64,000 bases of DNA. Source: JBNKHG01 sp050290225 (GTDB lineage Bacteria; Pseudomonadota; Gammaproteobacteria; Pseudomonadales; Cellvibrionaceae). Of this stretch, positions 1 to 9,164 are shown piece after piece. The stretch spans positions 9,842-73,841 of the forward strand of contig JBNKHG010000048.1 of assembly GCA_050290225.1 (NCBI GenBank), written 5' to 3'. Numbering within the stretch: position 1 is the first letter of the stretch; the number at the start of each line of letters is the position of its first letter. A model generated the notes under the pieces. The model made no database searches and was not told the DNA's origin. It was given only the letters and a program-made list of their open reading frames with translations. The position numbers and the translations under genes were made by a program.

Positions 1-947
1 GTGCAGGGTGAGTGATCGGAAACGATAAAGTCGATTACCCCGTCCTTGAGCGCCTGCCACAACTGTTCGCGGTTATGGTCTTCACGAATCGGCGGGCAAC
101 ACTTGAACAGGGTTTTTCCGTTGGGTATCGCCTCCGCGAACAGGGTCAGGTAGTGGGGACAGGTTTCAGTGGTCAGGGACAGGCCCTCTGCACGGGCAGC
201 GGAAATATTGGCCAGCGCTTCGGCGGAGGAGAGGTGCACGATATGCACGCGGCAGTCGTGGCCTTCGGCTTTGGCTTCGCGGCTGAGGCGAATCATCAGG
301 TCGATGGCGTCGTTCTCCCACTGCTTGGGACGCGATGCCAAAAAGCTCTGGTAGTTGTCGCCAATCACGGGCGGTTCGCGGTGTTCGCGATCGAGCTCGG
401 CGTGGATGAGGTAGGGCGCCCCGTGTTTGGCCAATATCGGCATGGCGCGACGCAGATCATCCTCGGTGACGTTGGGGAACTCGTCGATGCCCGAATCAAT
501 CAAAAACGATTTTACGCCCAGCACGCCGGCGTCCAGCAGTTCGTCCAGGTCGTCGATACTGTCGGGAACCACGCCGCCCCAGAAACCACAATCGACCCAG
601 AGTTTGTCCTGAACCGCGTCCAGTTTCTCGTCCAGTGCCGCCTTGTTGATGGTGACGGGGATACAGTTCAGTGGCATATCCACCAGGGTGGTAATGCCGC
701 CGGCCGCCGCAGCCTGGGTGGCGGTGTTAAAGCCTTCCCAGTCGGTGCGTCCCGGTTCGTTGATATGCACGTGCGTATCAACCAGCCCCGGCATCAACAC
801 CTTGTTGCCTAGGTCTTCCACCGGACAGCCGGGATCGGCGTCGTGATCGAGCAGGGCAGTGATCAGGCCGTCGTTGATTTTGACCGTGGCTGCTTTCATC
901 CCCTCGGGGGTGACGACGCGCTGGCTGCGTAATGCAAATGAGTTCAC
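1..947 (-). CDS. allB: Allantoinase (C-terminus cut off by window edge)
   Basis: Hydrolyses the allantoin ring to allantoate in purine breakdown. The first 315 residues are present; the family is usually about 450, so the rest lies left of position 1. The frame starts with GTG at 947 behind AGGAGA. It shows the amidohydrolase metal motif DTHVH (His59, His61), the lysine expected to be carboxylated in GVKSF (about Lys146), metal histidines in LIHAE (about His182) and HIVHLSS (about His238), and SDHSPC at the cut end. Dihydropyrimidinase or dihydroorotase are alternatives, but the overall pattern and the xdhABC neighbours favour allantoinase. It is the fourth gene of the xdhA-xdhB-xdhC-allB run, separated from xdhC by a tandem repeat. 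Confidence 0.92.
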   Translation of the reverse strand, partial: MNSFALRSQRVVTPEGMKAATVKINDGLITALLDHDADPGCPVEDLGNKVLMPGLVDTHVHINEPGRTDWEGFNTATQAAAAGGITTLVDMPLNCIPVTINKAALDEKLDAVQDKLWVDCGFWGGVVPDSIDDLDELLDAGVLGVKSFLIDSGIDEFPNVTEDDLRRAMPILAKHGAPYLIHAELDREHREPPVIGDNYQSFLASRPKQWENDAIDLMIRLSREAKAEGHDCRVHIVHLSSAEALANISAARAEGLSLTTETCPHYLTLFAEAIPNGKTLFKCCPPIREDHNREQLWQALKDGVIDFIVSDHSPC

Positions 948-978
948 GAAAACTATCTCCTGGGTAATGTTGAGAGCG

Positions 979-1085
979 GCAAGTTGCAAGTTGGAAGCTT
1001 CAAGTTGCAAGCCTCAAGCTTCAAGTTGCAAGCCTCAAGCTTCAAGTGGGTTGTTCCACTTGTCGCTTGTCGCTTGTGGCTTGCG
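979..1085. repeat. Period-7 tandem repeat between allB and xdhC
   Basis: About ten 7-bp units of the type GCAAGTT / TCAAGCT / GCAAGCC run from 979 to 1048. They are followed by units of the opposite polarity (CTTGTCG, CTTGTGG, CTTGCGG) to about 1085, so the array could fold back on itself. The right part is translated as the last residues of XdhC, including its stop. Related arrays lie at 12432, 21171 and 40364. Confidence 0.85.
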
Positions 1086-1953
1086 GCTCCCCCAACATCT
1101 TTTTCAACGTCTTCCAGTGCACCCCCTGTTGTGTCGGCTGCGGGGGAATATCGCGCTGGTAGTGCGCTATCACCTCGCCGGCGATAGACACGGCCACCTC
1201 CATGGGATGCTTGCCCGGTACTTGGGCCAGACCGACGGGGCAGTGGATTCGCTCGACGGTTTCGGGGTCGACCCCCTTGTGGGCGAAGCGCTGCTGGAAT
1301 CGTGTCCATTTGGTGTCGGAGCCGATCAGGCCCAGGTAGCTGAAATCGCCGCGTTTTAAAATAGCTTCGGCGATTTCAAAATCCATTTGGTGATTGTGGG
1401 TCATAACGATGTAATAGCTGTTGGCGGGCATGCTTGCCACTTCGTCCTTCGGTTCCTCGCTCACCAGCGGCGTGATATTGCCGGCCATGGGTGTGGGAAA
1501 CTGGTCTTCGCGCGGATCCACCCACTGCACCCGGCAGGGCAACCCGGCGAGAATCCCCGCCAGGGCCCGACCCACATGGCCGGCGCCAAACAACATGATA
1601 TTGACACGGCTGCCGGCAAAGCGCTCGAACAGAATGCTGGTGCTGCCGCCGCAACACTGTCCCAGGGACGGGCCGAGGGGGAAGTGTTCGATATGCTGTA
1701 GCCGGTTTTCATCGGCCAGCAGCTCCTGGGCCAGGGCGATGGTTTTGTATTCCAGGTGGCCGCCACCAATCGTGTCGTAGATGCCGTCGGCGGTGATCAC
1801 CATTTTGGTGCCGCTGTCGCGGGGTGCCGAGCCACGCACACCCAGGATGGTTACCAGTACATAGGCTTCGCCTTTGCGGGTCAGTTCGTTAACCGCGTCG
1901 CTCCAGCTTTTGTTGCCGCGAATATTCCAACTGCCGTTGTCGTTAGTGTTCAT
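1042..1953 (-). CDS. xdhC: XdhC, xanthine dehydrogenase accessory protein
   Basis: Binds the molybdenum cofactor, promotes its sulfuration and inserts it into the XdhB subunit. The 303-residue product has an N-terminal XdhC/CoxI-type segment with SAPRDSGTKMVI and the cysteine pair in GQCCGGSTSILFE. A Rossmann-like C-terminal part starts at IMLFGAGHVGRAL and continues with GLIGS. It is third in the xdh run, 71 bp after xdhB. The last 15 or so residues (EPQATSDKRQVEQPT) are encoded by the period-7 repeat, which suggests repeat expansion rewrote the C-terminus. Confidence 0.93.
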   Translation of the reverse strand: MNTNDNGSWNIRGNKSWSDAVNELTRKGEAYVLVTILGVRGSAPRDSGTKMVITADGIYDTIGGGHLEYKTIALAQELLADENRLQHIEHFPLGPSLGQCCGGSTSILFERFAGSRVNIMLFGAGHVGRALAGILAGLPCRVQWVDPREDQFPTPMAGNITPLVSEEPKDEVASMPANSYYIVMTHNHQMDFEIAEAILKRGDFSYLGLIGSDTKWTRFQQRFAHKGVDPETVERIHCPVGLAQVPGKHPMEVAVSIAGEVIAHYQRDIPPQPTQQGVHWKTLKKMLGEPQATSDKRQVEQPT

Positions 1954-2024
1954 GGTGTCACCTGCGACTGTTGTCTTGACTTGAATTTTTGCACTCTGCT
2001 TTCTTCATCGTTTTCGCGCTGCGT

Positions 2025-4361
2025 CTAGCATTTTCGTACGGCTTCGATGGCCTGCAGTACCCGCTCCGGCGTCGCCGGTGTATCCAGCGGCGGGCTGACG
2101 CGGTAACCGGACAGACTGGAAACCGCATCGCGTAACGCCGACCATACGGACATGGCCAGCATCAAGGGGGGTTCACCCACGGCTTTGGAGTTGTAGATGG
2201 TCGCCTCGCGGTTGGGTTCGTCCGGCATCAACGCCACGTTGAAGACTTCCGGCATATCGGCGATAGCGGGAATCTTGTAGGTGGCCGGGCCGGACGTGAG
2301 CAGGCGGCCCTTGTCATCCCACTGAAGTTCCTCGGTCGTCAGCCAGCCCATGCCCTGCACAAAGCCGCCTTCGATCTGGCCGATATCGATGGCCGGGTTC
2401 AATGACTTGCCGACATCGTGCAGGATATCGGTGCGCAGCACCTTGTACTCACCGGTGAGGGTGTCGACAATCACTTCCGACACCGAGGCGCCGTTGGCGA
2501 AATAGAAAAACGGCCGGCCGGAGGCGCTCTCGCGATCGTAGTGGATCTTCGGCGTTTTGTAGTAACCGGTGGAAGAGAGGGAGATGCGATTGACATAGGC
2601 CAGTTGCGCGAATTCGCCAAAACTCATCACCTGCTCGCCAATATGCACCTGGTTGTTGGCAAAGCGAATCTCGCCGGCATCGACTTCGAAGTGCTCGCTG
2701 GCAAACGTGATCAGTCGCTCCTTTATCGCGCGCGCCGCATTTTGCGCCGCCTTGCCATTCAGGTCGGTGCCGGAAGAGGCCGCTGTGGGCGAGGTATTGG
2801 GTACCTTGTCGGTGCGTGTTGAAGAGACCTGGATAGTGTCGACGTCCACCTGGAATTCCTCGGCCACAACCTGCGCCACTTTGGTAAACAGGCCCTGGCC
2901 CATTTCAGTACCGCCATGGTTGAGGTGAATACTGCCGTCGGTGTAAATATGGATCAGCGCGCCCGCCTGGTTGAGGTGTTGTACGGTAAAGGAGATGCCG
3001 AACTTCACGGGCGTCAGCGCGATGCCCTTTTTCAATACGGTGTTTTCAGCGTTAAACGCGAGAATCGCTTCACGGCGGCGCAGGTAGTCGGCGCTCTGTT
3101 CCAGGCGTTCGATAATGTCCGGCAGGATATTGTGCTCAACCGTTTGGTGGTAGTGGGTGACGTTGCGTTCATGCTGGCCATAGAGATTGATCTTGCGAAC
3201 CTCCAGCGGGTCCTTGCACAGGTGACGGGCGATATCGTCCATGACGCACTCAATCGTCATCATTCCCTGGGGGCCGCCGAACCCGCGGAATGCGGTGTGG
3301 GAAACCATATTGGTTTTACAGCGGTTGCCCACCACCCTGGCCTGGTCCAGGTAATAGGCGTTGTCGGAGTGGAACATGGCGCGATCGACAATGGCATCGG
3401 ACAGGTCCGGGGAGTAGCCGCAGTTACCATTGACTGTGATCTCGATCCCCTTGATCTGGCCCCGATCGTCGAAGCCGACACGATAGCTGTTTTCGAACGG
3501 GTGACGCTTGCCGGTCAGGACCATATCGTCGCCGCGGCTGAGACGCAGTTTGACCGGGCGCCGGGATTTGTTGGCGAGCAGTGCCGCCACGCAGGCCCAG
3601 GGGGCGGCGTTGGTTTCCTTGCCGCCGAAACCGCCGCCCATGCGGCGCATGTCGACAGTGACCCGGTTAAAGGGAATGCCCAGCACTTCCGCTACCAGCT
3701 TTTGTACTTCCGAGGGATGTTGGCTGGAGGTGTAAACGTTCATGCCGCCATCTTCCGTCGGTTCGGCGCTGGAGATCTGGCCTTCGAGGTAAAAGTGTTC
3801 CTGCCCTCCGATACTGAGTTCACCTTCAAGTTGGTGTGGCGCCCTGTCAATGGCGTTGGCGGCGTCGCCGCGTTGCTGGGTGTGGGGGGGGCGAACAAAG
3901 TTTTCCTTTGCCAGGGCGTCCTTGACGCTCAGCACTGGCGTCAGTTCTTCATATTCCACCTTGGCGAGTTTGGCGGCGCGTCGGGCCAGTTCGTGACTGG
4001 TGGCGGCCACGGCAAAGATCGCCTGACCGACAAATTCCACCTTGTCCCTGGCCAGAACCGGATCGCCGGGAAACACCGGCCCGATATCCAGGTGGCCGGG
4101 TACATCGTCAGCGGTAATCACCTCCACCACACCTTCGGCGGCATATACCGCCGACAGATCCAGCTTTTTGATCAGGCCGTGGGCAACACTGCTCTGACCG
4201 ATGGCGGCATGCAGCTGGTTGGCCAATTCGGGGCGGTCGTCGATATAAACGGCTTCACCGCTGACGTGTTTGTCGGCGCTCTCGTGCTTGCGTCGGGCGC
4301 CCACGCCGCCCTCAACCGTATTGGCACTGCTGACAGGGCTGATCTCAGTTAATGTACGCAT
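2025..4361 (-). CDS. xdhB: Xanthine dehydrogenase, molybdenum-binding subunit
   Basis: Large catalytic subunit that hydroxylates hypoxanthine and xanthine at the molybdenum cofactor. The 778 residues match the usual bacterial XdhB length. Visible family motifs are GEAVYIDD near the N-terminus, GQEHFYLEGQ, RMGGGFGGKE, the arginine-bearing AFRGFGGPQG, GGTEMGQGL and the catalytic-glutamate motif VGEPPLML near the C-terminus. It lies 73 bp downstream of xdhA and is co-oriented with xdhC, so the three are probably one transcript. All key motifs appear intact. Confidence 0.96.
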   Translation of the reverse strand: MRTLTEISPVSSANTVEGGVGARRKHESADKHVSGEAVYIDDRPELANQLHAAIGQSSVAHGLIKKLDLSAVYAAEGVVEVITADDVPGHLDIGPVFPGDPVLARDKVEFVGQAIFAVAATSHELARRAAKLAKVEYEELTPVLSVKDALAKENFVRPPHTQQRGDAANAIDRAPHQLEGELSIGGQEHFYLEGQISSAEPTEDGGMNVYTSSQHPSEVQKLVAEVLGIPFNRVTVDMRRMGGGFGGKETNAAPWACVAALLANKSRRPVKLRLSRGDDMVLTGKRHPFENSYRVGFDDRGQIKGIEITVNGNCGYSPDLSDAIVDRAMFHSDNAYYLDQARVVGNRCKTNMVSHTAFRGFGGPQGMMTIECVMDDIARHLCKDPLEVRKINLYGQHERNVTHYHQTVEHNILPDIIERLEQSADYLRRREAILAFNAENTVLKKGIALTPVKFGISFTVQHLNQAGALIHIYTDGSIHLNHGGTEMGQGLFTKVAQVVAEEFQVDVDTIQVSSTRTDKVPNTSPTAASSGTDLNGKAAQNAARAIKERLITFASEHFEVDAGEIRFANNQVHIGEQVMSFGEFAQLAYVNRISLSSTGYYKTPKIHYDRESASGRPFFYFANGASVSEVIVDTLTGEYKVLRTDILHDVGKSLNPAIDIGQIEGGFVQGMGWLTTEELQWDDKGRLLTSGPATYKIPAIADMPEVFNVALMPDEPNREATIYNSKAVGEPPLMLAMSVWSALRDAVSSLSGYRVSPPLDTPATPERVLQAIEAVRKC

Positions 4362-4434
4362 AGTTCTCTGCTCTTTTCATCTTCTCTCGCGTGATGGACG
4401 CTTTGTCGGCAGCGTCTCGTCTCCATTGCCGGCA

Positions 4435-5904
4435 TTAACAGGCCGGTTGAAAATAGTTGACAACGCTGGTGTTTGCGTCGGGCTTTTCCAGTTCCAGATA
4501 ACATTTATGCAGCAGGTTTTTCGCCACCTGCATACGGTAGTGTTTCGAGGCGCGCACGTCGGTCAGTGGGGTAAAGTCCCGTTCCAGGGCTGCCATGGCC
4601 TGGTCGATGGTGGTCCGGTTCCAGGGTTGATCCAATAGCGCCGCTTCACAGTGACTGGCGCGCTTGGGTATTGCCGCCATACCGCCGTAGGCGATGCGCG
4701 CGGTTTTGATCCTGCCGTTCTCGATACAGAGGTGGAACGCGCCCAGCACCGCGGAGATATCATCATCGATACGTTTTGACACCTTGTAGACTTTCAGGTG
4801 ATGACCGGCCCTGGCCTTCGGAATTTCCACGCTCTGGATAAATTCGCCTGGCCGCTGTGCGGTGACCTTGTAATCGATAAAGTAGTCTTCCACCGGCAGG
4901 GTACGCGTCTGTTCGCCCTGTCGCAGGGTCAGGCTGGCGTCCAATGCGATCAACACCGGCGGCGTGTCGCCAATAGGCGAGGCGTTGCCGATATTGCCGC
5001 CCAGAGTGCCCTGGTTGCGAATCTGCAGCGAGCCCAATCGCTCGATCATGGCGCCGAACTCCGGGTGCTCCAGGGTCAGGCGGTGGCAGAATTCGCTGTA
5101 GGGAACGGCCGCACCAACGGTGAGGCTATGGTCCGATTCCGAGGTGTGCAGCAGTTCGCGCACCTGGCCGACATAAATCAGGGTGTCGATATTTTTCAGT
5201 TGCTGGGTCACTGCCAGCGCCAGGTCGGTTCCACCGGCCAGTAACTGGGCCTGGGGATGGTCCTGTAGCAGCTGCGCCAACTCGTCGACGCTGGCGGGGC
5301 TAAAGGCGCGGTGCTGGCCGTCATTGAGTTCGGTGGTTGTGATCGAATTGATTTCCCGCAGTTGGCGGATGGTTTCGGTGCTTCGGCGATCAAATTGATC
5401 CTGTTGGCCGGCCGCCAATTCGGTTTGCCTGGTGGCGGCGTCGACAATGGCACGGTAGCCGGTGCAGCGACAGAGGTTGCCGGCCAGGGCCTCCCGGGTC
5501 TCGGCGATGGTCGGGGCCGCGTGATTCTTCTGCAGCGCGAAGAGCGACATGACAAAGCCGGGGGTGCAGAAACCGCACTGGGAGCCGTGGCAGTCCACCA
5601 TGGCCTGTTGAGCCGGGTGCAGGCGGTCGCCCTCCTTGAGATCCTCCACCGTAATCAACTGCTTGCCATGCAGGCTGGGTAGCAGGGTGATACAGGCATT
5701 AATGGTTTTGTAACGCAGGTTGTCGCCAACGAGCTCTGCGACCACGGCGGTACAGGCGCCACAGTCACCGGAGGCGCAGCCCTCCTTGGTGCCGCAACGG
5801 TTCTGCTGGCGGCGCAGATACTCGAGGACGCTGGTGTTCGGATTGCTGTCTGTGAGGGTTTTCAGCTCGTTGTCGAGTAAAAACCGGATTGTCTTATCAG
5901 CCAT
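4435..5904 (-). CDS. xdhA: Xanthine dehydrogenase, iron-sulfur/FAD subunit
   Basis: Small subunit that passes electrons from the molybdenum centre through two [2Fe-2S] clusters and FAD to NAD+. The 489-residue protein has the plant-ferredoxin-type cluster (Cys37, Cys43, Cys48, Cys51 in CGTKEGCASGDCGAC plus Cys71), the second cluster domain (CGFCTPGF and NLCRCTGYR) and a FAD domain with LLAGGTDLAL and GGNIGNASPIGD. First gene of the purine run; its upstream region carries the direct-repeat elements described at 6060, 6242 and 6266. Confidence 0.96.
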   Translation of the reverse strand: MADKTIRFLLDNELKTLTDSNPNTSVLEYLRRQQNRCGTKEGCASGDCGACTAVVAELVGDNLRYKTINACITLLPSLHGKQLITVEDLKEGDRLHPAQQAMVDCHGSQCGFCTPGFVMSLFALQKNHAAPTIAETREALAGNLCRCTGYRAIVDAATRQTELAAGQQDQFDRRSTETIRQLREINSITTTELNDGQHRAFSPASVDELAQLLQDHPQAQLLAGGTDLALAVTQQLKNIDTLIYVGQVRELLHTSESDHSLTVGAAVPYSEFCHRLTLEHPEFGAMIERLGSLQIRNQGTLGGNIGNASPIGDTPPVLIALDASLTLRQGEQTRTLPVEDYFIDYKVTAQRPGEFIQSVEIPKARAGHHLKVYKVSKRIDDDISAVLGAFHLCIENGRIKTARIAYGGMAAIPKRASHCEAALLDQPWNRTTIDQAMAALERDFTPLTDVRASKHYRMQVAKNLLHKCYLELEKPDANTSVVNYFQPAC

Positions 5905-6059
5905 TTCTCTCTATCCATTCTTTCTTGTGCGCGTTCTTGTGCGGATGTGTCTGCTGTTCGCGCTTGCCGCTAATCGGGGTGAGGGCGCTTGTGCGTTACT
6001 GCCTGTTTGTTGCCACTGCCAGAGGCATTTGCCAGGTGTCGGCGGTATTTTCTCAAAAC

Positions 6060-6075
6060 CTGACACATGTGACAG
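6060..6075 (+). promoter_or_regulatory. TGACA-N4-TGACA element, xdhA-proximal copy
   Basis: CTGACACATGTGACAG: two TGACA half-sites with a 9-bp period, also an imperfect dyad (CTGACA/TGACAG around CATG), followed by GTTTT. It lies about 155 bp upstream of xdhA. The same core recurs at 6266 and 13213. Confidence 0.55.
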
Positions 6076-6241
6076 GTTTTATTCAATTTAAACCAAAGCT
6101 CTGCGGGGGTCAACTGTGTTTGGTGCCCTTTTTACAGTTATTTTTCCCGGCTTTCCCGGTAGGGGACGTTTAGTGACCACCAGCTCTAACCCCTTGTTTT
6201 ATTAAGCTTAAATGTCATTAAAAGTTTGGTTTTGGGAAAAA

Positions 6242-6256
6242 TTGTCACTAATGCCA
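6242..6256 (-). promoter_or_regulatory. Weaker minus-strand copy of the TGACA element
   Basis: Read on the minus strand this is TTGGCATTAGTGACA followed by ATTTTT. It keeps the second half-site exactly, the first with one change, and the T-rich flank. It sits 10 bp from the plus-strand copy at 6266, in the opposite orientation, towards xdhA. Confidence 0.35.
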
Positions 6257-6265
6257 ATAAAAATA

Positions 6266-6281
6266 TTGACACAAGTGACAG
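6266..6281 (+). promoter_or_regulatory. TGACA-N4-TGACA element facing the Tsx-like gene
   Basis: TTGACACAAGTGACAG followed by ATTTTGAT. It differs from the gcl copy at only two core positions, and its left half is a consensus-like -35 TTGACA. Located 285 bp upstream of the channel gene start. Confidence 0.55.
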
Positions 6282-6550
6282 ATTTTGATCTTTTAAAAAA
6301 AGAGCATCGATAAACGTGCCGTTGGCGCCTCAAGACGCCAGTCAACAATCACAGCATCTGAAACAAAAGCAGACGGTCATTGCGTGCCCCAAAAGGGCTC
6401 AGCGTGCCTTACGAGGTTCATTGGGTGAGCAATGGCGGGATGCGTTTGTGTGTGCAAACCTGCCGGTTTTTGTGATGGAAGTTTTATAAAAATCTATAAC
6501 CGCAGATTGCAGTCCTCAATAAGCTGTCATAATCCAATGTGGAGAGAGTC

Positions 6551-7390
6551 ATGAAAATAAAGAAAGCCATGAAAATAACGAAAACCGTGAAAACAAAAAG
6601 TCACCCCCTGAAAAACAGTGCTTTGGCTCTGGTCGCCGGCGTACTGGTATCCACCACCGTAGCGGCAGAGATGCAGTGGAGCGATAACAGCTTTACGCTG
6701 TTGCACGGTGAGGATTACGAGCTGGACTACAGCCTCAGCACCGATGACTCCACCCGCGATGTGATCACGTTTGAGCATGTCAGTGGTCACAGTTGGGGCG
6801 ATGTCTTCCTGTTTGTGGATCGGCTGCACTCCAGCGACGGGTCCGACGAAACCTACGCCGAGATTTCGCCCCGTGTCAGCCTCGGCAAGCTCAGCGGTTC
6901 CGATTGGGCCGTTGGTCCGGTGAAGGATGTGCTGCTGGCGGCCACTCTGGAAATGGGTTCCTTTGACGATCCCGATAAACTGACCCGCTCGGAAGGCAGT
7001 TTTAACAATCTGCTGGCCGGTGTTGGCTTCGATCTGGCGGTGCCCGGCTTTGCCTATGTGCAGGCCAACGTCTACCACCGCAACAACGACTACGAGGAAA
7101 ACAACGAGCAACTGACCCTGGTCTGGGGCCTGCCCTTCAAAATCGGGGCTGCGGAGTTTATGTATGACGGCTTCGCAGACTGGACCAGTGCCACCGAAGA
7201 CCAGCACTCTTCCCTGAACGTGACTTCGCAGCTGAAGCTGGACCTGGGCGCGTTCTGGGGCAAGCCGAAAAAGCTTTATGCCGGTATTGAATATGTTCAC
7301 TGGAATGATAAGTTCGGCGTTGAAGACGGCACCTTTGGCTTGGACACCAATGAGCGCAATGTCAACCTGATCCTGAAATTCCACCTCTAA
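6551..7390 (+). CDS. Tsx-like outer-membrane nucleoside channel
   Basis: A 279-residue predicted outer-membrane beta-barrel resembling the Tsx/OmpK-type nucleoside-specific channel group (also annotated DUF5020). After a basic N-terminus there is a signal peptide ending near VAAEM. The mature part starts WSDNSFTLLHGEDYE, then has FEHVSGHSWGDVFLFVDRL and alternating strands ending in a C-terminal Leu after LILKFH, typical of barrels. The ATG at 6551 follows GGAGAG; a GTG at 6539 is possible but lies before this site. Next to purine-degradation genes it probably admits nucleosides or bases; the exact substrate is inference. Confidence 0.8.
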   Translation: MKIKKAMKITKTVKTKSHPLKNSALALVAGVLVSTTVAAEMQWSDNSFTLLHGEDYELDYSLSTDDSTRDVITFEHVSGHSWGDVFLFVDRLHSSDGSDETYAEISPRVSLGKLSGSDWAVGPVKDVLLAATLEMGSFDDPDKLTRSEGSFNNLLAGVGFDLAVPGFAYVQANVYHRNNDYEENNEQLTLVWGLPFKIGAAEFMYDGFADWTSATEDQHSSLNVTSQLKLDLGAFWGKPKKLYAGIEYVHWNDKFGVEDGTFGLDTNERNVNLILKFHL

Positions 7391-7513
7391 CGGACCCGAC
7401 TGGCAGCCCGGTGAAAACCGGGCTGCTGACTGTGTTTCGCTCCCTTTGGCGGCAGCGCCCAAAGTGACAGCGATTAATGAAAGCATTTGAGATTTAGGCA
7501 AAGGAGCTTAGAG

Positions 7514-8713
7514 GTGATTCTCGGCTTACTGAAAGAATACCAACCCGGCGAAGCGCGGGTGGCATTGACGCCGGCGAATGTCGCGGCTTTGTGCCAACGC
7601 CAGTTGACTGTACTGGTGCAAGCGGGAGCCGGTGAACGTGCCGGCTACGACGACGAAAGCTATAAGGCGGCGGGTGCGGTTATTGTGGAAACCCGCTCAG
7701 CCATGATTGTCCGGGCCGATATCCTGGTGCAGGTGCAAATCCACGCCGTCAATGGCGCTCAGGGTGAAGGGGATCTACTGCATCTGCGCAAGGGACAATT
7801 ACTGATTGGCATGATGGATCCGCTGGCACAACCCGGTCAGGCCCCGGTGTTGGCCGCAACGGGCGTCACTGCCCTGGCCCTGGAACTGGTGCCGCGGATC
7901 AGCCGTGCCCAGAGTATGGATGTGCTCTCTTCCATGGCGACCATCGCCGGTTACAAGTCGGTGCTGCTCGGTGCGTCCGAGCTGGGCCGAATAATGCCCT
8001 TGATGATGACCGCAGCCGGCACCCTTAAGCCGGCCCGGGTTTTTGTCATGGGCGCGGGGGTCGCCGGTTTGCAGGCCGCGGCCACGGCCAGGCGCCTGGG
8101 CGCGATGGTGGAAGCCTACGATGTGCGCCCGGCGGCGCGGGAGCAGATACTCTCGGTGGGGGCCAAACCGATAGCACTGGATCTACCGACGGACGCGGCG
8201 GAAGGGCAGGGGGGCTATGCCAAAGCCCAGGCAGAGGACTTCCTTCAGCATCAGCGCGCGCAGATGACGAAAGTGCTGGCACAACAGGATCTGGTGATCA
8301 CCACGGCCGCGGTGCCCGGCGCCAAATCGCCGGTGTTGATAACCGCCGAAATGGTGGCGCAGATGAAAACCGGAGCCGTGATCGTCGATCTTGCCGCCGA
8401 GCGTGGTGGTAACTGTGAGCTTACCCGTTTGGGTGAACGGGTGATTGAGCAGGGGGTTACCATTCTTGGACCGGACACTATCGCCGCCAGCGTGTCCCAT
8501 CACGCCAGCCAGATGTACGGCAAGAATCTGGAAAACCTGTTGTCGCACCTGGTGGACAAAGAGGGGACGCTGACGCTGGATTTTTCCGATGAAATCATTG
8601 CGCAGACAGTAGTCACATACCGGGACGACGTGGTGCAGCCACAGATTCGCAAGTTGCTGAAGTTGGATGAAGAGGTTGTTGTGCGTGCAGTGACGGAGCC
8701 GGAAACGGCATAG
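7514..8713 (+). CDS. pntAA: NAD(P) transhydrogenase alpha subunit part 1
   Basis: Soluble NAD(H)-binding domain I of the proton-translocating transhydrogenase, which uses the proton gradient to reduce NADP+ with NADH. The 399-residue product starts with GTG at 7514 behind AGGAG (7502-7506); the frame is open further upstream, but that extension is not family-like. Motifs: KEYQPGEARVALTP, SRAQSMDVLSSMA, the Rossmann loop VMGAGVAGLQAAATA, and VDLAAERGGNCE. The alpha subunit is split, with its membrane part encoded by the next gene, as in three-subunit enzymes. Confidence 0.95.
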   Translation: MILGLLKEYQPGEARVALTPANVAALCQRQLTVLVQAGAGERAGYDDESYKAAGAVIVETRSAMIVRADILVQVQIHAVNGAQGEGDLLHLRKGQLLIGMMDPLAQPGQAPVLAATGVTALALELVPRISRAQSMDVLSSMATIAGYKSVLLGASELGRIMPLMMTAAGTLKPARVFVMGAGVAGLQAAATARRLGAMVEAYDVRPAAREQILSVGAKPIALDLPTDAAEGQGGYAKAQAEDFLQHQRAQMTKVLAQQDLVITTAAVPGAKSPVLITAEMVAQMKTGAVIVDLAAERGGNCELTRLGERVIEQGVTILGPDTIAASVSHHASQMYGKNLENLLSHLVDKEGTLTLDFSDEIIAQTVVTYRDDVVQPQIRKLLKLDEEVVVRAVTEPETA

Positions 8714-8860
8714 CAGTCGCCCTTCAACACCTTTCCCGTCATCACTGTAATTTTCCGGACATAAACTGCGATGATATCTGCTACGCCCTGTCATTTGTTT
8801 AATGACGGCATAGCGAAAATCGGTGGTTTATGGATGGAATCTGATTTGAGAAAAAATACC

Positions 8861-9148
8861 ATGGAGTTTTTCGTTCTATTACTCGCGCTCTTCGTACTCG
8901 CCCTGTTTCTGGGGGTGGAACTGATCACCAAAGTGCCGCCCACGCTGCATACGCCATTGATGTCCGGCTGCAACGCCATCTCCGGTATTACCCTGGTCGG
9001 AGCCGTGCTGGCTGCGGGTGGTGGGGAAGCCGGTTCTTCCCTGGTCAGCCTCCTGGGCTTTGCTGCCATTATCTTCGCCACCGTCAATGTGGTCGGGGGC
9101 TTCTGGGTTACCAACCGTATGCTGGCCATGTTCAGCCGCAGACGGTAA
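8861..9148 (+). CDS. pntAB: NAD(P) transhydrogenase alpha subunit part 2
   Basis: Membrane segment of the split alpha subunit, 95 residues with about three transmembrane helices. It contains VELITKVPPTLHTPLMSGCN, the family signature, and ends WVTNRMLAMFSRRR. The start at 8861 (MEFFVLLLALF) aligns with the normal PntAB N-terminus; ATGs at 8771 and 8831 in the same frame would add a non-hydrophobic extension. Ribosome-binding sites are weak at all three. It lies 16 bp before pntB. Confidence 0.92.
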   Translation: MEFFVLLLALFVLALFLGVELITKVPPTLHTPLMSGCNAISGITLVGAVLAAGGGEAGSSLVSLLGFAAIIFATVNVVGGFWVTNRMLAMFSRRR

Positions 9149-9164
9149 GAGGAAATAACACGTT

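Larger units (their letters stand above)
5905..6550. other. Divergent control region between xdhA and the Tsx-like gene
   Basis: About 645 bp without a convincing gene. It is AT-rich in its middle and holds two close copies and one weaker minus-strand copy of the TGACA-N4-TGACA element. Open frames reading through it lack ribosome-binding sites and family similarity. It presumably contains the promoters for xdhA (leftward) and the outer-membrane channel (rightward). I could not pick the exact start sites. Confidence 0.7.

Noticed and set aside
2916..4352. 478-codon plus-strand open frame opposite xdhB
   Set aside because: It is an antisense shadow of a conserved enzyme; translation has no domain, is His/Val/Gly-rich, and lacks a ribosome-binding site.
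6527..7501. 324-codon minus-strand frame opposite the Tsx-like gene
   Set aside because: The plus strand encodes a signal peptide and barrel with a ribosome-binding site; the opposite frame has no recognisable domain.
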